7,371 bases of DNA from Pseudomonadota bacterium (GTDB lineage Bacteria; Pseudomonadota; Alphaproteobacteria; Rhizobiales; Xanthobacteraceae), in assembly GCA_023430245.1 (NCBI GenBank), contig JAEZBA010000114.1, positions 1 to 7,371 on the forward strand, read 5' to 3'. Numbering within the stretch: position 1 is the stretch's first letter; every line of letters begins with the position of its first letter. Below are positions 1 to 5,696 of this stretch, piece after piece. The notes beneath the pieces were generated by a model, which was not told the DNA's origin, did no database searches, and saw only the letters and a list, made by a program, of their open reading frames with translations. A program made the position numbers and the translations under genes.

Positions 1-274
1 CGATATGGATGCCAGGCGAGGCATTGGTCGCGCCCGGACCGCGCGTGACGAACGCGATGCCCGGCCGGCCCGTGACCTTACCGACCGCCTCCGCCATCAT
101 CGTTGCGCCGCCCTCCTGGCGGCAGACGATCACCTCCACATCACGATCGTGGAACGCATCGAGCGCGGCGAGATAGCTCTCGCCCGGCACGCAGAAGGCG
201 TGATTCACACCGTGAGCGACAAGCTGATCGACAAGGATTTCGCCGCCGGTTCGCGATCCGTCATTGCTGCGCAT
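1..274 (-). CDS. Thiamine-diphosphate-dependent enzyme, acetolactate-synthase-like, N-terminal part (runs off left edge)
   Basis: Only the first 91 residues are in the window; the gene continues past position 1. Reading the minus strand from the ATG at 274 gives a typical N-terminal (Pyr) domain of the ThDP enzyme superfamily. It has a FCVPGES motif at residues 27-33, RQEGGATMMAEA at 52-63 and TRGPGATN at 77-84. By family knowledge, Glu54 is the glutamate that contacts the cofactor aminopyrimidine in acetolactate synthase, benzoylformate decarboxylase and relatives. The start is well supported: an in-frame TAA lies 15 bases upstream of it and an AGGGA Shine-Dalgarno sequence lies at 280-284. 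The PGES motif differs from the FGYPGG of biosynthetic IlvB. This favours the broad 'ThDP-binding protein' group over true acetohydroxy-acid synthase, but the substrate cannot be told from this fragment. It lies downstream of the NIPSNAP gene on the same strand, 114 bp away. Confidence 0.9.
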   Translation of the reverse strand, partial: MRSNDGSRTGGEILVDQLVAHGVNHAFCVPGESYLAALDAFHDRDVEVIVCRQEGGATMMAEAVGKVTGRPGIAFVTRGPGATNASPGIHI

Positions 275-279
275 GCTGG

Positions 280-284
280 TCCCT
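280..284 (-). promoter_or_regulatory. Ribosome binding site of the ThDP enzyme
   Basis: On the minus strand AGGGA stands five bases before the ATG at 274. Together with the TAA just upstream in frame, it fixes the start. Confidence 0.6.
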
Positions 285-300
285 GGGTCTTACTCAATCG

Positions 301-375
301 CAGCATGGTCGGGCTTGTCCCGACCAGCCACGTCGTTGTTGCGGCACATACATGCCCGCGCCAGGCGTGGGCAGG
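301..375. repeat. Probable decayed dispersed intergenic repeat with hairpin
   Basis: This fills most of the gap between the NIPSNAP and ThDP genes. It contains a perfect 7-bp inverted repeat, GGTCGGG (307-313) and CCCGACC (319-325), with a CTTGT loop. A second, looser pair is GCCACG at 327-332 and CGTGG at 366-370. The core hairpin followed by a CCACGTC stretch resembles, from memory, a dispersed palindromic element common in Bradyrhizobium and relatives; this was not checked. No U-tract follows the hairpin on either strand, so it is not a classic terminator, although it could still stabilise the 3' end of the NIPSNAP transcript. No other signal is visible in the gap. Confidence 0.4.
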
Positions 376-388
376 AATGAAAGAACCA

Positions 389-712
389 CTACCGGATAAT
401 CGGCGCGAACTTCGCCGGGATCATCAGTTTGGTAACCTGATTTTCCAAATATCCGGCCTCACGATTGAGTTTCAGATAGTTCTGCCATTCCGGGTCGGCC
501 TGCATGGCGGCGCGCTTTTTCTCGCGATCGCCGGCATTTTCATAGGCCCAAATATGGACAATGGTGTTCAAGTCGCCGCTTTCGGCGAACATATAGGCAA
601 CGGGTTTCCCGATATGGCGGGTCTGTGCGGCAAAACCGTGTTGCTCGTAGATATCGAGATGGGCTTGCATGGTGCCCGGTCTGACGCGATAGGTTCGATG
701 ATCGATGAGCAC
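389..712 (-). CDS. NIPSNAP family protein
   Basis: A 107-residue soluble protein that is a single NIPSNAP domain (dimeric alpha/beta-barrel, ferredoxin-like fold). Recognisable features are the opening strand with RTYRVRPG at residues 6-13, a Tyr-rich helix (YEQHGF, 22-27), GDLNTIVHIWAYEN at 46-59, and DPEWQNYL at 73-80 before the final strand. The start codon is GTG at 712, preceded by a strong GGAGGA at 718-723 with five-base spacing. The next Met, residue 15, would remove the first strand. The biochemical role of bacterial NIPSNAP proteins is not established; the fold is shared with small-molecule-binding and monooxygenase-like proteins. It is transcribed towards the ThDP enzyme and may share its transcript. 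It is divergent from the kinase fusion gene. Confidence 0.9.
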   Translation of the reverse strand: MLIDHRTYRVRPGTMQAHLDIYEQHGFAAQTRHIGKPVAYMFAESGDLNTIVHIWAYENAGDREKKRAAMQADPEWQNYLKLNREAGYLENQVTKLMIPAKFAPIIR

Positions 713-717
713 GTGAT

Positions 718-723
718 TCCTCC
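718..723 (-). promoter_or_regulatory. Ribosome binding site of the NIPSNAP gene
   Basis: GGAGGA on the minus strand, five bases before the GTG start at 712. It decides in favour of GTG, since no in-frame ATG lies near it. Confidence 0.7.
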
Positions 724-760
724 GCTCGAAAACAAGAACGCCCGCAGGCGCGACGGCGGC

Positions 761-788
761 ATTCTCAAGCCAGACGCGGCCGGGTCAA
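761..788 (-). promoter_or_regulatory. Candidate sigma-70 promoter for the NIPSNAP gene
   Basis: On the minus strand TTGACC (788-783) is followed after 16 bases by GAGAAT (766-761). The matches to TTGACA and TATAAT are 5 of 6 and 4 of 6. Transcription would start near 754 and give a leader of about 40 bases that contains the strong ribosome binding site. This is a consensus match only. Confidence 0.4.
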
Positions 789-803
789 GTCCGGCGCCTT
801 GAC
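784..803. promoter_or_regulatory. Inverted repeat GTCAAG-N8-CTTGAC, possible operator
   Basis: A perfect 6-bp dyad with an 8-base spacer lies in the 108-bp divergent intergenic region. Its left arm overlaps the candidate -35 hexamer of the NIPSNAP promoter. Its right arm holds a TTGACG that is too close to the ATG at 821 to serve that gene. The size and position suit binding of a dimeric regulator, but no regulator gene lies nearby. The rest of 713-820 shows no clear promoter for the plus-strand gene. Confidence 0.3.
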
Positions 804-820
804 GGGGTCCCACATCGATC

Positions 821-2374
821 ATGCCTGAAAGTCATACGACGCAATCGCAGGATGCCGTGTTCGCCTTCCTGGCCGACCCGGCCACCCATGGCGGTGCCGA
901 GGTCACGCGTATCGACACCCATGGCGCGGCTGTGTTTCTTGCCGGCGACCACGTCTTTAAGGTCAAGCGGGCGGTGAAGTTCCCGTTTCTCGATTACTCG
1001 ACGCGGGACAAGCGCAAGGCCGCGTGTGAGGCAGAGTTGCGGGTCAACCGGCTGTTCGCGCCTCAGATCTATCGGGGCGTCCGGCCCATCACCAGGGATC
1101 AGGCTGGCGGCCTTTCGATTGACGGCGATGGCGAGGCGGTCGAGTGGGCGCTCGAGATGCGGCGATTCGACGAAACCGCCACGCTCGACCATCTCGCCGA
1201 AGCCGGGAAAATCGACGATAGCCTCGCCGACGACCTGGCCCGTACCGTCGCTGCCGCCCATCGTTCAGCGCTTGCGGTCGAAGCCGATCCCTGGATCGAT
1301 GCACTGGAAAGCTATATCGGCCAGAACGAGCAGGCGTTCGGCGAATTTCCAGACCTGTTTCCGCCCGACGATGCCGCGCATCTGATTGCCGAAAGCCAGC
1401 AGGCCTTTGCGAGGCTACTGCCGCTGCTGCGCCGGCGCGGCGAGGCGCTGCTGGTGCGGCATGGTCATGGCGACCTGCATCTGGGCAATATCGCACTGAT
1501 CGACGGCAAGCCGGTGCTGTTCGACGCGATCGAGTTCGATCCGCTGGTCGCTTCGGGCGATGTCCTTTACGACCTCGCTTTCCTGCTGATGGACCTCGAG
1601 GAGCGCGGGCTGTCGCGGGCCGCCAATTGCGTATTCAACCGCTATCTGATCGAGTCCAAGCGCGACCGCGATCTCGACGCGCTCGGCACCCTGCCCTTCT
1701 TCATGTCGATGCGCGCGGCGATCCGCGCCAAGGTCACGGCGGCGAAGCGCAAGCAAGCGGACGACAAGGACAAGGCAGAGATCGAAAGCAGCGCCAAGGC
1801 CTATTTCCAGCTGGCCATGCAGCTGATCACGCCACCGCCGCCGCAACTGGTCGCGGTCGGCGGATTGTCCGGCACCGGAAAATCGGTGCTGGCGCGAATG
1901 CTGGCGGCAGATATCAAGCCGGTACCCGGCGCGGTCGTCCTGCGTTCGGACACCTTGCGCAAGGCGCTGTTCGATTACCCCGAAACCGAAAAGCTCCCGG
2001 AGCATGCCTACACGCCTGCGGTCACAGGACGGGTCTACGCGGTGCTCGGCGAGCATGCGCAGCGCATTCTGCGGTCCGGTCATTCGGCAGTCGTGGACGC
2101 AGTGTTCGCGAAGCCGGACGAACGCGCAAACCTCTCCACCATTGCTGCGGATGCCGGCGTTCCGTTTCGCGGCCTTTTTCTCACCGCCGATCTCGAAACG
2201 CGGATCGCGCGGGTCGGTGCAAGGGTTAGTGATGCGTCAGATGCCGATGCCGATGTGGCGCGGCGGCAGGCCGGCTACGATGTCGGCACGATCGACTGGA
2301 TCGAGGTCGATGCCTCGGGCACACCAGAGGATACGCTGGCGCGGGCGCGAGCCGCGCTTGGGCGCTCCGCCTGA
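821..2374 (+). CDS. Bifunctional aminoglycoside-phosphotransferase-like kinase / P-loop (AAA_33) kinase fusion
   Basis: A 517-residue cytoplasmic protein with two nucleotide-binding domains. The N-terminal half (about residues 1-330) is an APH-like kinase. It has a catalytic-loop motif HGDLHLGN at 216-223 (Asp218, Asn223 expected to be catalytic and metal-binding) followed by VLFDAIEFD at 232-240, where the DFG-equivalent acid would lie (Asp235 or Glu238). A Lys/Ala/Asp-rich linker (302-322) leads to the C-terminal domain. There a Walker A, GLSGTGKS at 348-355, is followed by VVLRSDTLRK at 372-381 (small-molecule kinase or zeta-toxin-like substrate loop) and VVDAVF at 424-429, a probable Walker B equivalent. 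Proteins of this architecture (COG2187 plus COG0645) are widespread and usually annotated as 'AAA family ATPase' with no known substrate. Aminoglycoside resistance should not be assumed. The ATG at 821 suits the conserved opening (AFLADPATHGG at 15-25), although its Shine-Dalgarno sequence is weak (GGGG, 13 bases away). The gene ends 13 bp from convergent azlD. Confidence 0.9.
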   Translation: MPESHTTQSQDAVFAFLADPATHGGAEVTRIDTHGAAVFLAGDHVFKVKRAVKFPFLDYSTRDKRKAACEAELRVNRLFAPQIYRGVRPITRDQAGGLSIDGDGEAVEWALEMRRFDETATLDHLAEAGKIDDSLADDLARTVAAAHRSALAVEADPWIDALESYIGQNEQAFGEFPDLFPPDDAAHLIAESQQAFARLLPLLRRRGEALLVRHGHGDLHLGNIALIDGKPVLFDAIEFDPLVASGDVLYDLAFLLMDLEERGLSRAANCVFNRYLIESKRDRDLDALGTLPFFMSMRAAIRAKVTAAKRKQADDKDKAEIESSAKAYFQLAMQLITPPPPQLVAVGGLSGTGKSVLARMLAADIKPVPGAVVLRSDTLRKALFDYPETEKLPEHAYTPAVTGRVYAVLGEHAQRILRSGHSAVVDAVFAKPDERANLSTIAADAGVPFRGLFLTADLETRIARVGARVSDASDADADVARRQAGYDVGTIDWIEVDASGTPEDTLARARAALGRSA

Positions 2375-2387
2375 CCCGATCCGGGTC
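2373..2387. terminator. Small palindrome between convergent stop codons
   Basis: GACCCG (2373-2378), ATC loop, CGGGTC (2382-2387) is a perfect 6-bp inverted repeat. It begins inside the TGA of the kinase fusion gene and ends one base before the azlD stop codon. It is the only structure in this 13-bp convergent gap and could act on both strands. There is no U-tract, so intrinsic termination is uncertain. Confidence 0.3.
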
Positions 2388-2699
2388 TCACCATCCAGCG
2401 GCGCGCATCGCGGCGATGATCGCGATCCCGCAGGCCAGCGCCAGGAACTCGTTCCGTCGCCAGATCATCACCAGCGCCACCGCGGTCATTGCCACGGCGG
2501 CCGATACCCCTTCTTTCAGGATCACCGGCAGGATCAACGCCGCCACCACCGAGCCGGGCAACGCCTCCAGCATCCGCATGATGCGCGGCGTCACCGTCAC
2601 CCGTCCCATCATCCAGAAGCCGGCGATGCGCGTGAATGCGCTCATCGCGGCCATGGCCGCGATGACATAAAACACGCCGTGCGACAGCGGTTCATTCAT
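2388..2699 (-). CDS. azlD: AzlD family branched-chain amino-acid export subunit
   Basis: A 103-residue, very hydrophobic protein with about four membrane segments (roughly residues 8-30, 47-62, 65-80 and 84-99), the usual size and pattern of AzlD. The TRIAGFWMM stretch at 23-31 and ALPGSVVAALILP at 46-58 fit the family's conserved regions. AzlD is the small partner of AzlC; together they export branched-chain amino acids or analogues (known for Bacillus AzlCD and Corynebacterium BrnFE). The ATG at 2699 overlaps the azlC stop by eight bases (ATGAATGA), so translation is probably coupled. GGAGG at 2711-2715 lies 11 bases upstream, a little far, and could pair with CCTC just after it, so read-through by the azlC ribosome may be needed. 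The frame stays open further upstream inside azlC, but that extension is not membrane-like and is rejected. Confidence 0.88.
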   Translation of the reverse strand: MNEPLSHGVFYVIAAMAAMSAFTRIAGFWMMGRVTVTPRIMRMLEALPGSVVAALILPVILKEGVSAAVAMTAVALVMIWRRNEFLALACGIAIIAAMRAAGW

Positions 2700-3423
2700 C
2701 GCCGAGGAAACCTCCAGCGATGGCACCGGCCAGCGTACCGGCGATGATGTACCAGAAGCCCGGCAACAGATACTGGACCGCGACCGCGACCAGTCCGGCA
2801 ATCGCCCACGGCAACGACCGGCGCGTGCTCTCGAACATCGGCGCCAACAGCGCGACGAAATAAAGCGGCAGGATCATGTCGACGCCATAGGGCCTCGGAT
2901 TGGCCAACAGGCTGCCGAAGATCTGTCCGATGGCGGTCGCCGGAACGAAGGTCAGCCAGATGATCAGTCCGCCGCCGAACAGGAAGCCCGCATCGGCGCC
3001 GCCCTCGCGGCGATAGCGCAGCGTCGAGACCCAGTTCGAGTCGGTCAGGATGTAGAGGCCCGAATAGACCTGCAGCGGCGGCGCGCTGGCCAGCCACGGC
3101 CGCATCGAGGCGCTCATCAGCAGCATGCGCAGGTTGATGACCAGCGCCGTGAAGGCGATGGTCAGCACCAGCGCCGGCGTGATCTGCGGCGACCAGAGTT
3201 CCATCGAAGCGATCTGCGCCACCCCGGCAAACACGATCCCGCTCATCACCACGGCTTCCAGCGTGGTCAGGCCGCGCTCGGCCGCGAGCGCGCCAAAGGC
3301 GGCACCGAACAGGGCCACACCGGGCAGCGCCGGAGCAATGCTCACGGCGCCTTCGCGGACGCCGTCAAGGCTCCAAGTCGGCGGCGGCCCGCCGTCGCTG
3401 GGGTCAGATTGCATGGAGGTCAT
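2692..3423 (-). CDS. azlC: AzlC family branched-chain amino-acid export permease
   Basis: A 243-residue inner-membrane protein with several hydrophobic segments. Family hallmarks are visible: REGAVSIAPALPGVALFGAAFG at about 23-44, VFAGVAQIA at 64-72, INLRMLLMSAS at 96-106, LTDSNW at 126-131 (the usual TDE/TDS position) and a C-terminal hydrophobic pair from about 185 to 240. AzlC is the large subunit of the AzlCD exporter of branched-chain amino acids; the exact substrate here is unknown. The start is uncertain. The ATG at 3423 is chosen, but the ATG at 3414 (240 residues) is equally possible, and neither has a clear Shine-Dalgarno sequence. A still longer TTG start at 3486 would add non-conserved residues reaching the divergent gene and is unlikely. 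azlD follows with an eight-base overlap. No Lrp-type regulator gene, often found beside azlCD, is in the window. Confidence 0.88.
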   Translation of the reverse strand: MTSMQSDPSDGGPPPTWSLDGVREGAVSIAPALPGVALFGAAFGALAAERGLTTLEAVVMSGIVFAGVAQIASMELWSPQITPALVLTIAFTALVINLRMLLMSASMRPWLASAPPLQVYSGLYILTDSNWVSTLRYRREGGADAGFLFGGGLIIWLTFVPATAIGQIFGSLLANPRPYGVDMILPLYFVALLAPMFESTRRSLPWAIAGLVAVAVQYLLPGFWYIIAGTLAGAIAGGFLGDE

Positions 3424-3509
3424 GCCCGGAAAGGGGTCTCGCGCTCTAGCAAAGCCGACCCGGCTGGGCAATCTTGGCGGCTGCAACCCACCTCTGCTCC
3501 CGCCCTCCC
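3424..3509. promoter_or_regulatory. Divergent promoter region between azlC and the MFS gene
   Basis: An 86-bp intergenic stretch that must carry the start signals for both directions. On the minus strand TTGCCC (3471-3466) is followed after 17 bases by TAGAGC (3448-3443), a weak promoter candidate for azlC. A short dyad, AGCCG (3453-3457) and CGGCT (3461-3465), lies in its spacer and could be an operator. No convincing hexamers or ribosome binding site are seen for the plus-strand gene. The individual site calls are weak. Confidence 0.25.
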
Positions 3510-4661
3510 ATGCTCCGTCCCCTGCCCCGCGTCGCGATTGCGACGGCCGGTTTCACCGCGATGCTCAACATGTACGCGCCGCAAGCGGTGCTGCCGTTGA
3601 TGTCGGAGGAGTTCGGCGTGGGACCCGCCGCAATCAGCCAGATCATGACCGTGAGTGCGCTTGCGGTGGCACTGACCGCCCCATTCACCGGCGTGATCGC
3701 GGACGTGCTCGGACGGCGTTTCGTCATCGCGATTGCGATCGCACTGCTGGTGGTTCCCGGCGTGATGATGGGCCTCTCGCAAAGCCTGGAAGCGCTGCTG
3801 TTATGGCGCTTCGTGCAGGGGCTGCTGCTGCCGCCGATCTTTGCAGTCTCGGTCGCCTATATCGGGGCCGAATGGCCGGCGAGCGAAGCCACCGCTGTAA
3901 CCGGAACCTTCATCGCCGCCACCGCCGTCGGCGGCTTCGGCGGGCGCATGATCACGGCGGCGCTGGCGGAGCCGATCGGCTGGCGGGAGGCGCTGCTGGC
4001 CGATGCCGCGATTACAGCCCTCTGCGCGGTGATCGTGATTGCGCTCTTGCCGCGCGAGCGCAGTTTCGTGCACGGCACCACGCTGGCCACATCGCTTCGC
4101 CAGATGATGAAGCATGTGCGCAACCCGCGCCTGCTCGCCACTTTCGGTGTCGGCTTCGGAATCATGTTCAATTTCCTGGCCGCCTTCACCTATCTCGGCT
4201 TCCGCCTGGCGGCGCCGCCGTTCAGCCTGTCGACCGCAGCGATCGGCGCGGTGTTCGTCACCTATCTGATCAGCATCGTGACCGCGCCGTTTACCGGGCT
4301 GCTCGTCTCACGCCTGGGTCGGCGCAAGTTCGGGATGATCGCGCTATCGGTCTGGTTGTGCGGCATCCTGCTGACGCTGGCGCCGTCGCTGCCGGTCATT
4401 ATCCTCGGGCTGTTCATGATCACCGGCTCCGGCTTCTACGTGCAGGTCTGCTGCCAGAGCTTCGTCGCCACCAATGCCCGTGAAGGCAATTCGTCCGCGG
4501 TCGGGCTCTATGTCACGTCGTTCTATATCGGCGGCAGCTTCGGCGGCTTTGTACCGGGGCTATTGTGGAATACGACCGGATGGCCCGGCGTGGTCTGGCT
4601 GATCGTCGGGATGCTGCTGGTGATGGCGGGCCTGGTCCGCTTCGCCTGGCGCGACGCATAG
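3510..4661 (+). CDS. Major facilitator superfamily transporter, YnfM-like
   Basis: A 383-residue inner-membrane protein with about 12 membrane segments, normal for this superfamily. The signature motif A between TM2 and TM3 is present (GVIADVLGRR, 61-70). A degenerate copy, GLLVSRLGRRK at 263-273, marks the second half, with Ser267 in place of the acidic residue. The opening MYAPQAVLPLMSEEFGVG (21-38) and YLGFRLAAPPFSLS at 228-241 resemble the YnfM/AraJ-like drug- or sugar-efflux branch. A proton-driven exporter is likely; the substrate cannot be read from sequence. The ATG at 3510 is chosen because it directly precedes TM1. An upstream in-frame TTG at 3474 would add 12 non-conserved residues, and neither start has a good Shine-Dalgarno sequence, so a short or leaderless transcript is possible. 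The gene is divergent from azlC and convergent with ppk2. Confidence 0.88.
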   Translation: MLRPLPRVAIATAGFTAMLNMYAPQAVLPLMSEEFGVGPAAISQIMTVSALAVALTAPFTGVIADVLGRRFVIAIAIALLVVPGVMMGLSQSLEALLLWRFVQGLLLPPIFAVSVAYIGAEWPASEATAVTGTFIAATAVGGFGGRMITAALAEPIGWREALLADAAITALCAVIVIALLPRERSFVHGTTLATSLRQMMKHVRNPRLLATFGVGFGIMFNFLAAFTYLGFRLAAPPFSLSTAAIGAVFVTYLISIVTAPFTGLLVSRLGRRKFGMIALSVWLCGILLTLAPSLPVIILGLFMITGSGFYVQVCCQSFVATNAREGNSSAVGLYVTSFYIGGSFGGFVPGLLWNTTGWPGVVWLIVGMLLVMAGLVRFAWRDA

Positions 4662-4702
4662 GCCGCTGTCGCGTTTGCCCCAGAGGACGAATAACGCCGG
4701 CG

Positions 4703-5635
4703 TCAGCCGCGGTTACCGTTGGACTTTGCGTCGCTCTTGCCGTTCTTCTTCTCCGGAAGTTCGGCCGCCAGCAGGACGCGCGACTTTTTCAACTCGTCAC
4801 GGGTGGCGTCGTCGACCCGCGGGAAATGCAGGTCGAGGCCTTCGAGCCCCTCGACCAATGCCGAGGCGACCACCAGCCGGGTGAACCATTTCTTGTCGGC
4901 CGGCACCACGAACCATGGCGCATGCGGCCGGCTGGTTTCGCGGATCGTCTCCTCGTAATAGCGCATGTAATCGTCCCAGAGCTTGCGCTCGGTGACATCG
5001 CCCAGATTGAACTTCCAGTTCTTGGCCGGATCGTCGATCCGCTCGAGGAAGCGCTTGGCCTGCTCGTCCTTCGAGACATGCAGGAAAAATTTCAGGATCA
5101 GCATGCCATTGCGCGCCTGGAATTTTTCGAAATCGCGAATGTCCTCGTATCGCTGTTTCCAGATGTCCTTCGTCACCAGCCGCGGCGGGATCTTCTGCTT
5201 CGCAAGGATTTCGGGGTGCGCCCGCACCACCAGCACTTCCTCGTAATAGGAGCGGTTGAAGATGCCGATCCGTCCGCGCTCGGGGGTGGCGATGGTCGTG
5301 CGCCACATGAAATCGTGGTCGAGTTCGTGCGAGGTCGGCGCCTTGAACGAATAGACCTGACAGCCCTGCGGATTGATTCCCGACATCACATGCTTGATGG
5401 CGCCGTCCTTGCCGGCGGCATCCATCGCCTGGAAGATCGCCAGTACCGACCAGCGGTCCTGCGCGTAGAGCATCTCCTGATAGTCCGCGAGCTTGCGGAT
5501 GCTGTCCTGCAGCAACTGCTTGGCATCGTCCTTGTCGATGGCAAGGCCGGCGGTGTCGCCGGGATCGATGTCCGTGAGCCGGAAACGGTCCGGATTGTCG
5601 ATGCGGTATTTGCGAGCGAGAGCTTCGATCTTCAT
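4703..5635 (-). CDS. ppk2: PPK2 family polyphosphate:nucleotide phosphotransferase
   Basis: A 310-residue cytoplasmic enzyme of the PPK2 family, which transfers phosphate between polyphosphate and nucleotides. The P-loop reads AMDAAGKDG at 70-78 (Asp72, Lys76), followed by IKHVMSGINPQGCQVYSFKAP at 80-100. The Walker B region is IGIFNRSYYEEVLVVR at 123-138, and a lid region with DDPAKNWKFN lies at 201-210. The single PPK2 domain, the 'MDAAGKDG' loop and FNRS in place of FDRS suggest the class able to phosphorylate nucleoside mono- and diphosphates (class III, TIGR03709-like), but class assignment needs a tree. The C terminus (about 295-310) is a Lys/Asn/Ser/Gly-rich tail, probably disordered. 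The ATG at 5635 matches the family's N terminus; the frame is open further upstream through the Nudix gene, but that part is not PPK2-like. The ribosome binding site is weak. It is last in the phzF-nudix-ppk2 cluster and convergent with the MFS gene across 41 bp that hold no clear terminator. Confidence 0.93.
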   Translation of the reverse strand: MKIEALARKYRIDNPDRFRLTDIDPGDTAGLAIDKDDAKQLLQDSIRKLADYQEMLYAQDRWSVLAIFQAMDAAGKDGAIKHVMSGINPQGCQVYSFKAPTSHELDHDFMWRTTIATPERGRIGIFNRSYYEEVLVVRAHPEILAKQKIPPRLVTKDIWKQRYEDIRDFEKFQARNGMLILKFFLHVSKDEQAKRFLERIDDPAKNWKFNLGDVTERKLWDDYMRYYEETIRETSRPHAPWFVVPADKKWFTRLVVASALVEGLEGLDLHFPRVDDATRDELKKSRVLLAAELPEKKNGKSDAKSNGNRG

Positions 5636-5641
5636 CGTCGC

Positions 5642-5670
5642 ACTTGACTGCGATGCGCAGCCTTTGGCAA
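5642..5670 (-). promoter_or_regulatory. Weak candidate promoter just upstream of ppk2
   Basis: On the minus strand TTGCCA (5670-5665, 5 of 6 to consensus) is followed after 17 bases by TCAAGT (5647-5642, 3 of 6). If used, the transcript would start almost at the ATG, that is, nearly leaderless. This would fit the absence of a good Shine-Dalgarno sequence, but the match is weak. Confidence 0.18.
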
Positions 5671-5696
5671 GCGATCTCAGCTTGCTGCGCTGCGCA
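5654..5696. other. Nested stem-loop across the nudix stop codon and ppk2 leader
   Basis: The outer arms are TGCGCAGC (5654-5661) and GCTGCGCA (5689-5696), a perfect 8-bp pairing. The inner arms are GCAAGC (5667-5672) and GCTTGC (5680-5685) with a 7-base loop. The nudix stop codon (5679-5677) lies in the loop. No U-run follows towards ppk2, so it looks more like an RNA-processing, stability or attenuation element than a simple terminator. Confidence 0.4.

Noticed and set aside
294..353. Minus-strand 19-residue small open frame upstream of the ThDP gene, considered as a leader peptide
   Set aside because: It has no ribosome binding site, lacks Leu and Ile and has only one Val, so it does not fit an attenuator, and it lies inside the repeat-like element.
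5..802. Long plus-strand open frame of 265 codons
   Set aside because: It is antisense to the ThDP and NIPSNAP genes, both of which have clear family motifs and ribosome binding sites. Its product shows no recognisable domain; it is a by-product of high GC content.
821..2374. Aminoglycoside resistance gene
   Set aside because: Only the kinase fold is shared. The fused P-loop domain and the chromosomal context match the uncharacterised COG2187/COG0645 family, not known resistance enzymes.
3125..4483. Plus-strand open frame of 452 codons
   Set aside because: It starts antisense to azlC, crosses the divergent promoter and overlaps the MFS gene in another frame. The product is low-complexity and Arg/Ala-rich, with no membrane or domain pattern.
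4662..4702. Terminator between the MFS gene and ppk2
   Set aside because: The 41-bp convergent gap has no convincing stem followed by a T-run on either strand.
4565..5647. Plus-strand open frame of 360 codons opposite ppk2
   Set aside because: It is a mirror of the PPK2 reading frame, where codon bias keeps the antisense frame open. There is no ribosome binding site or family motif.
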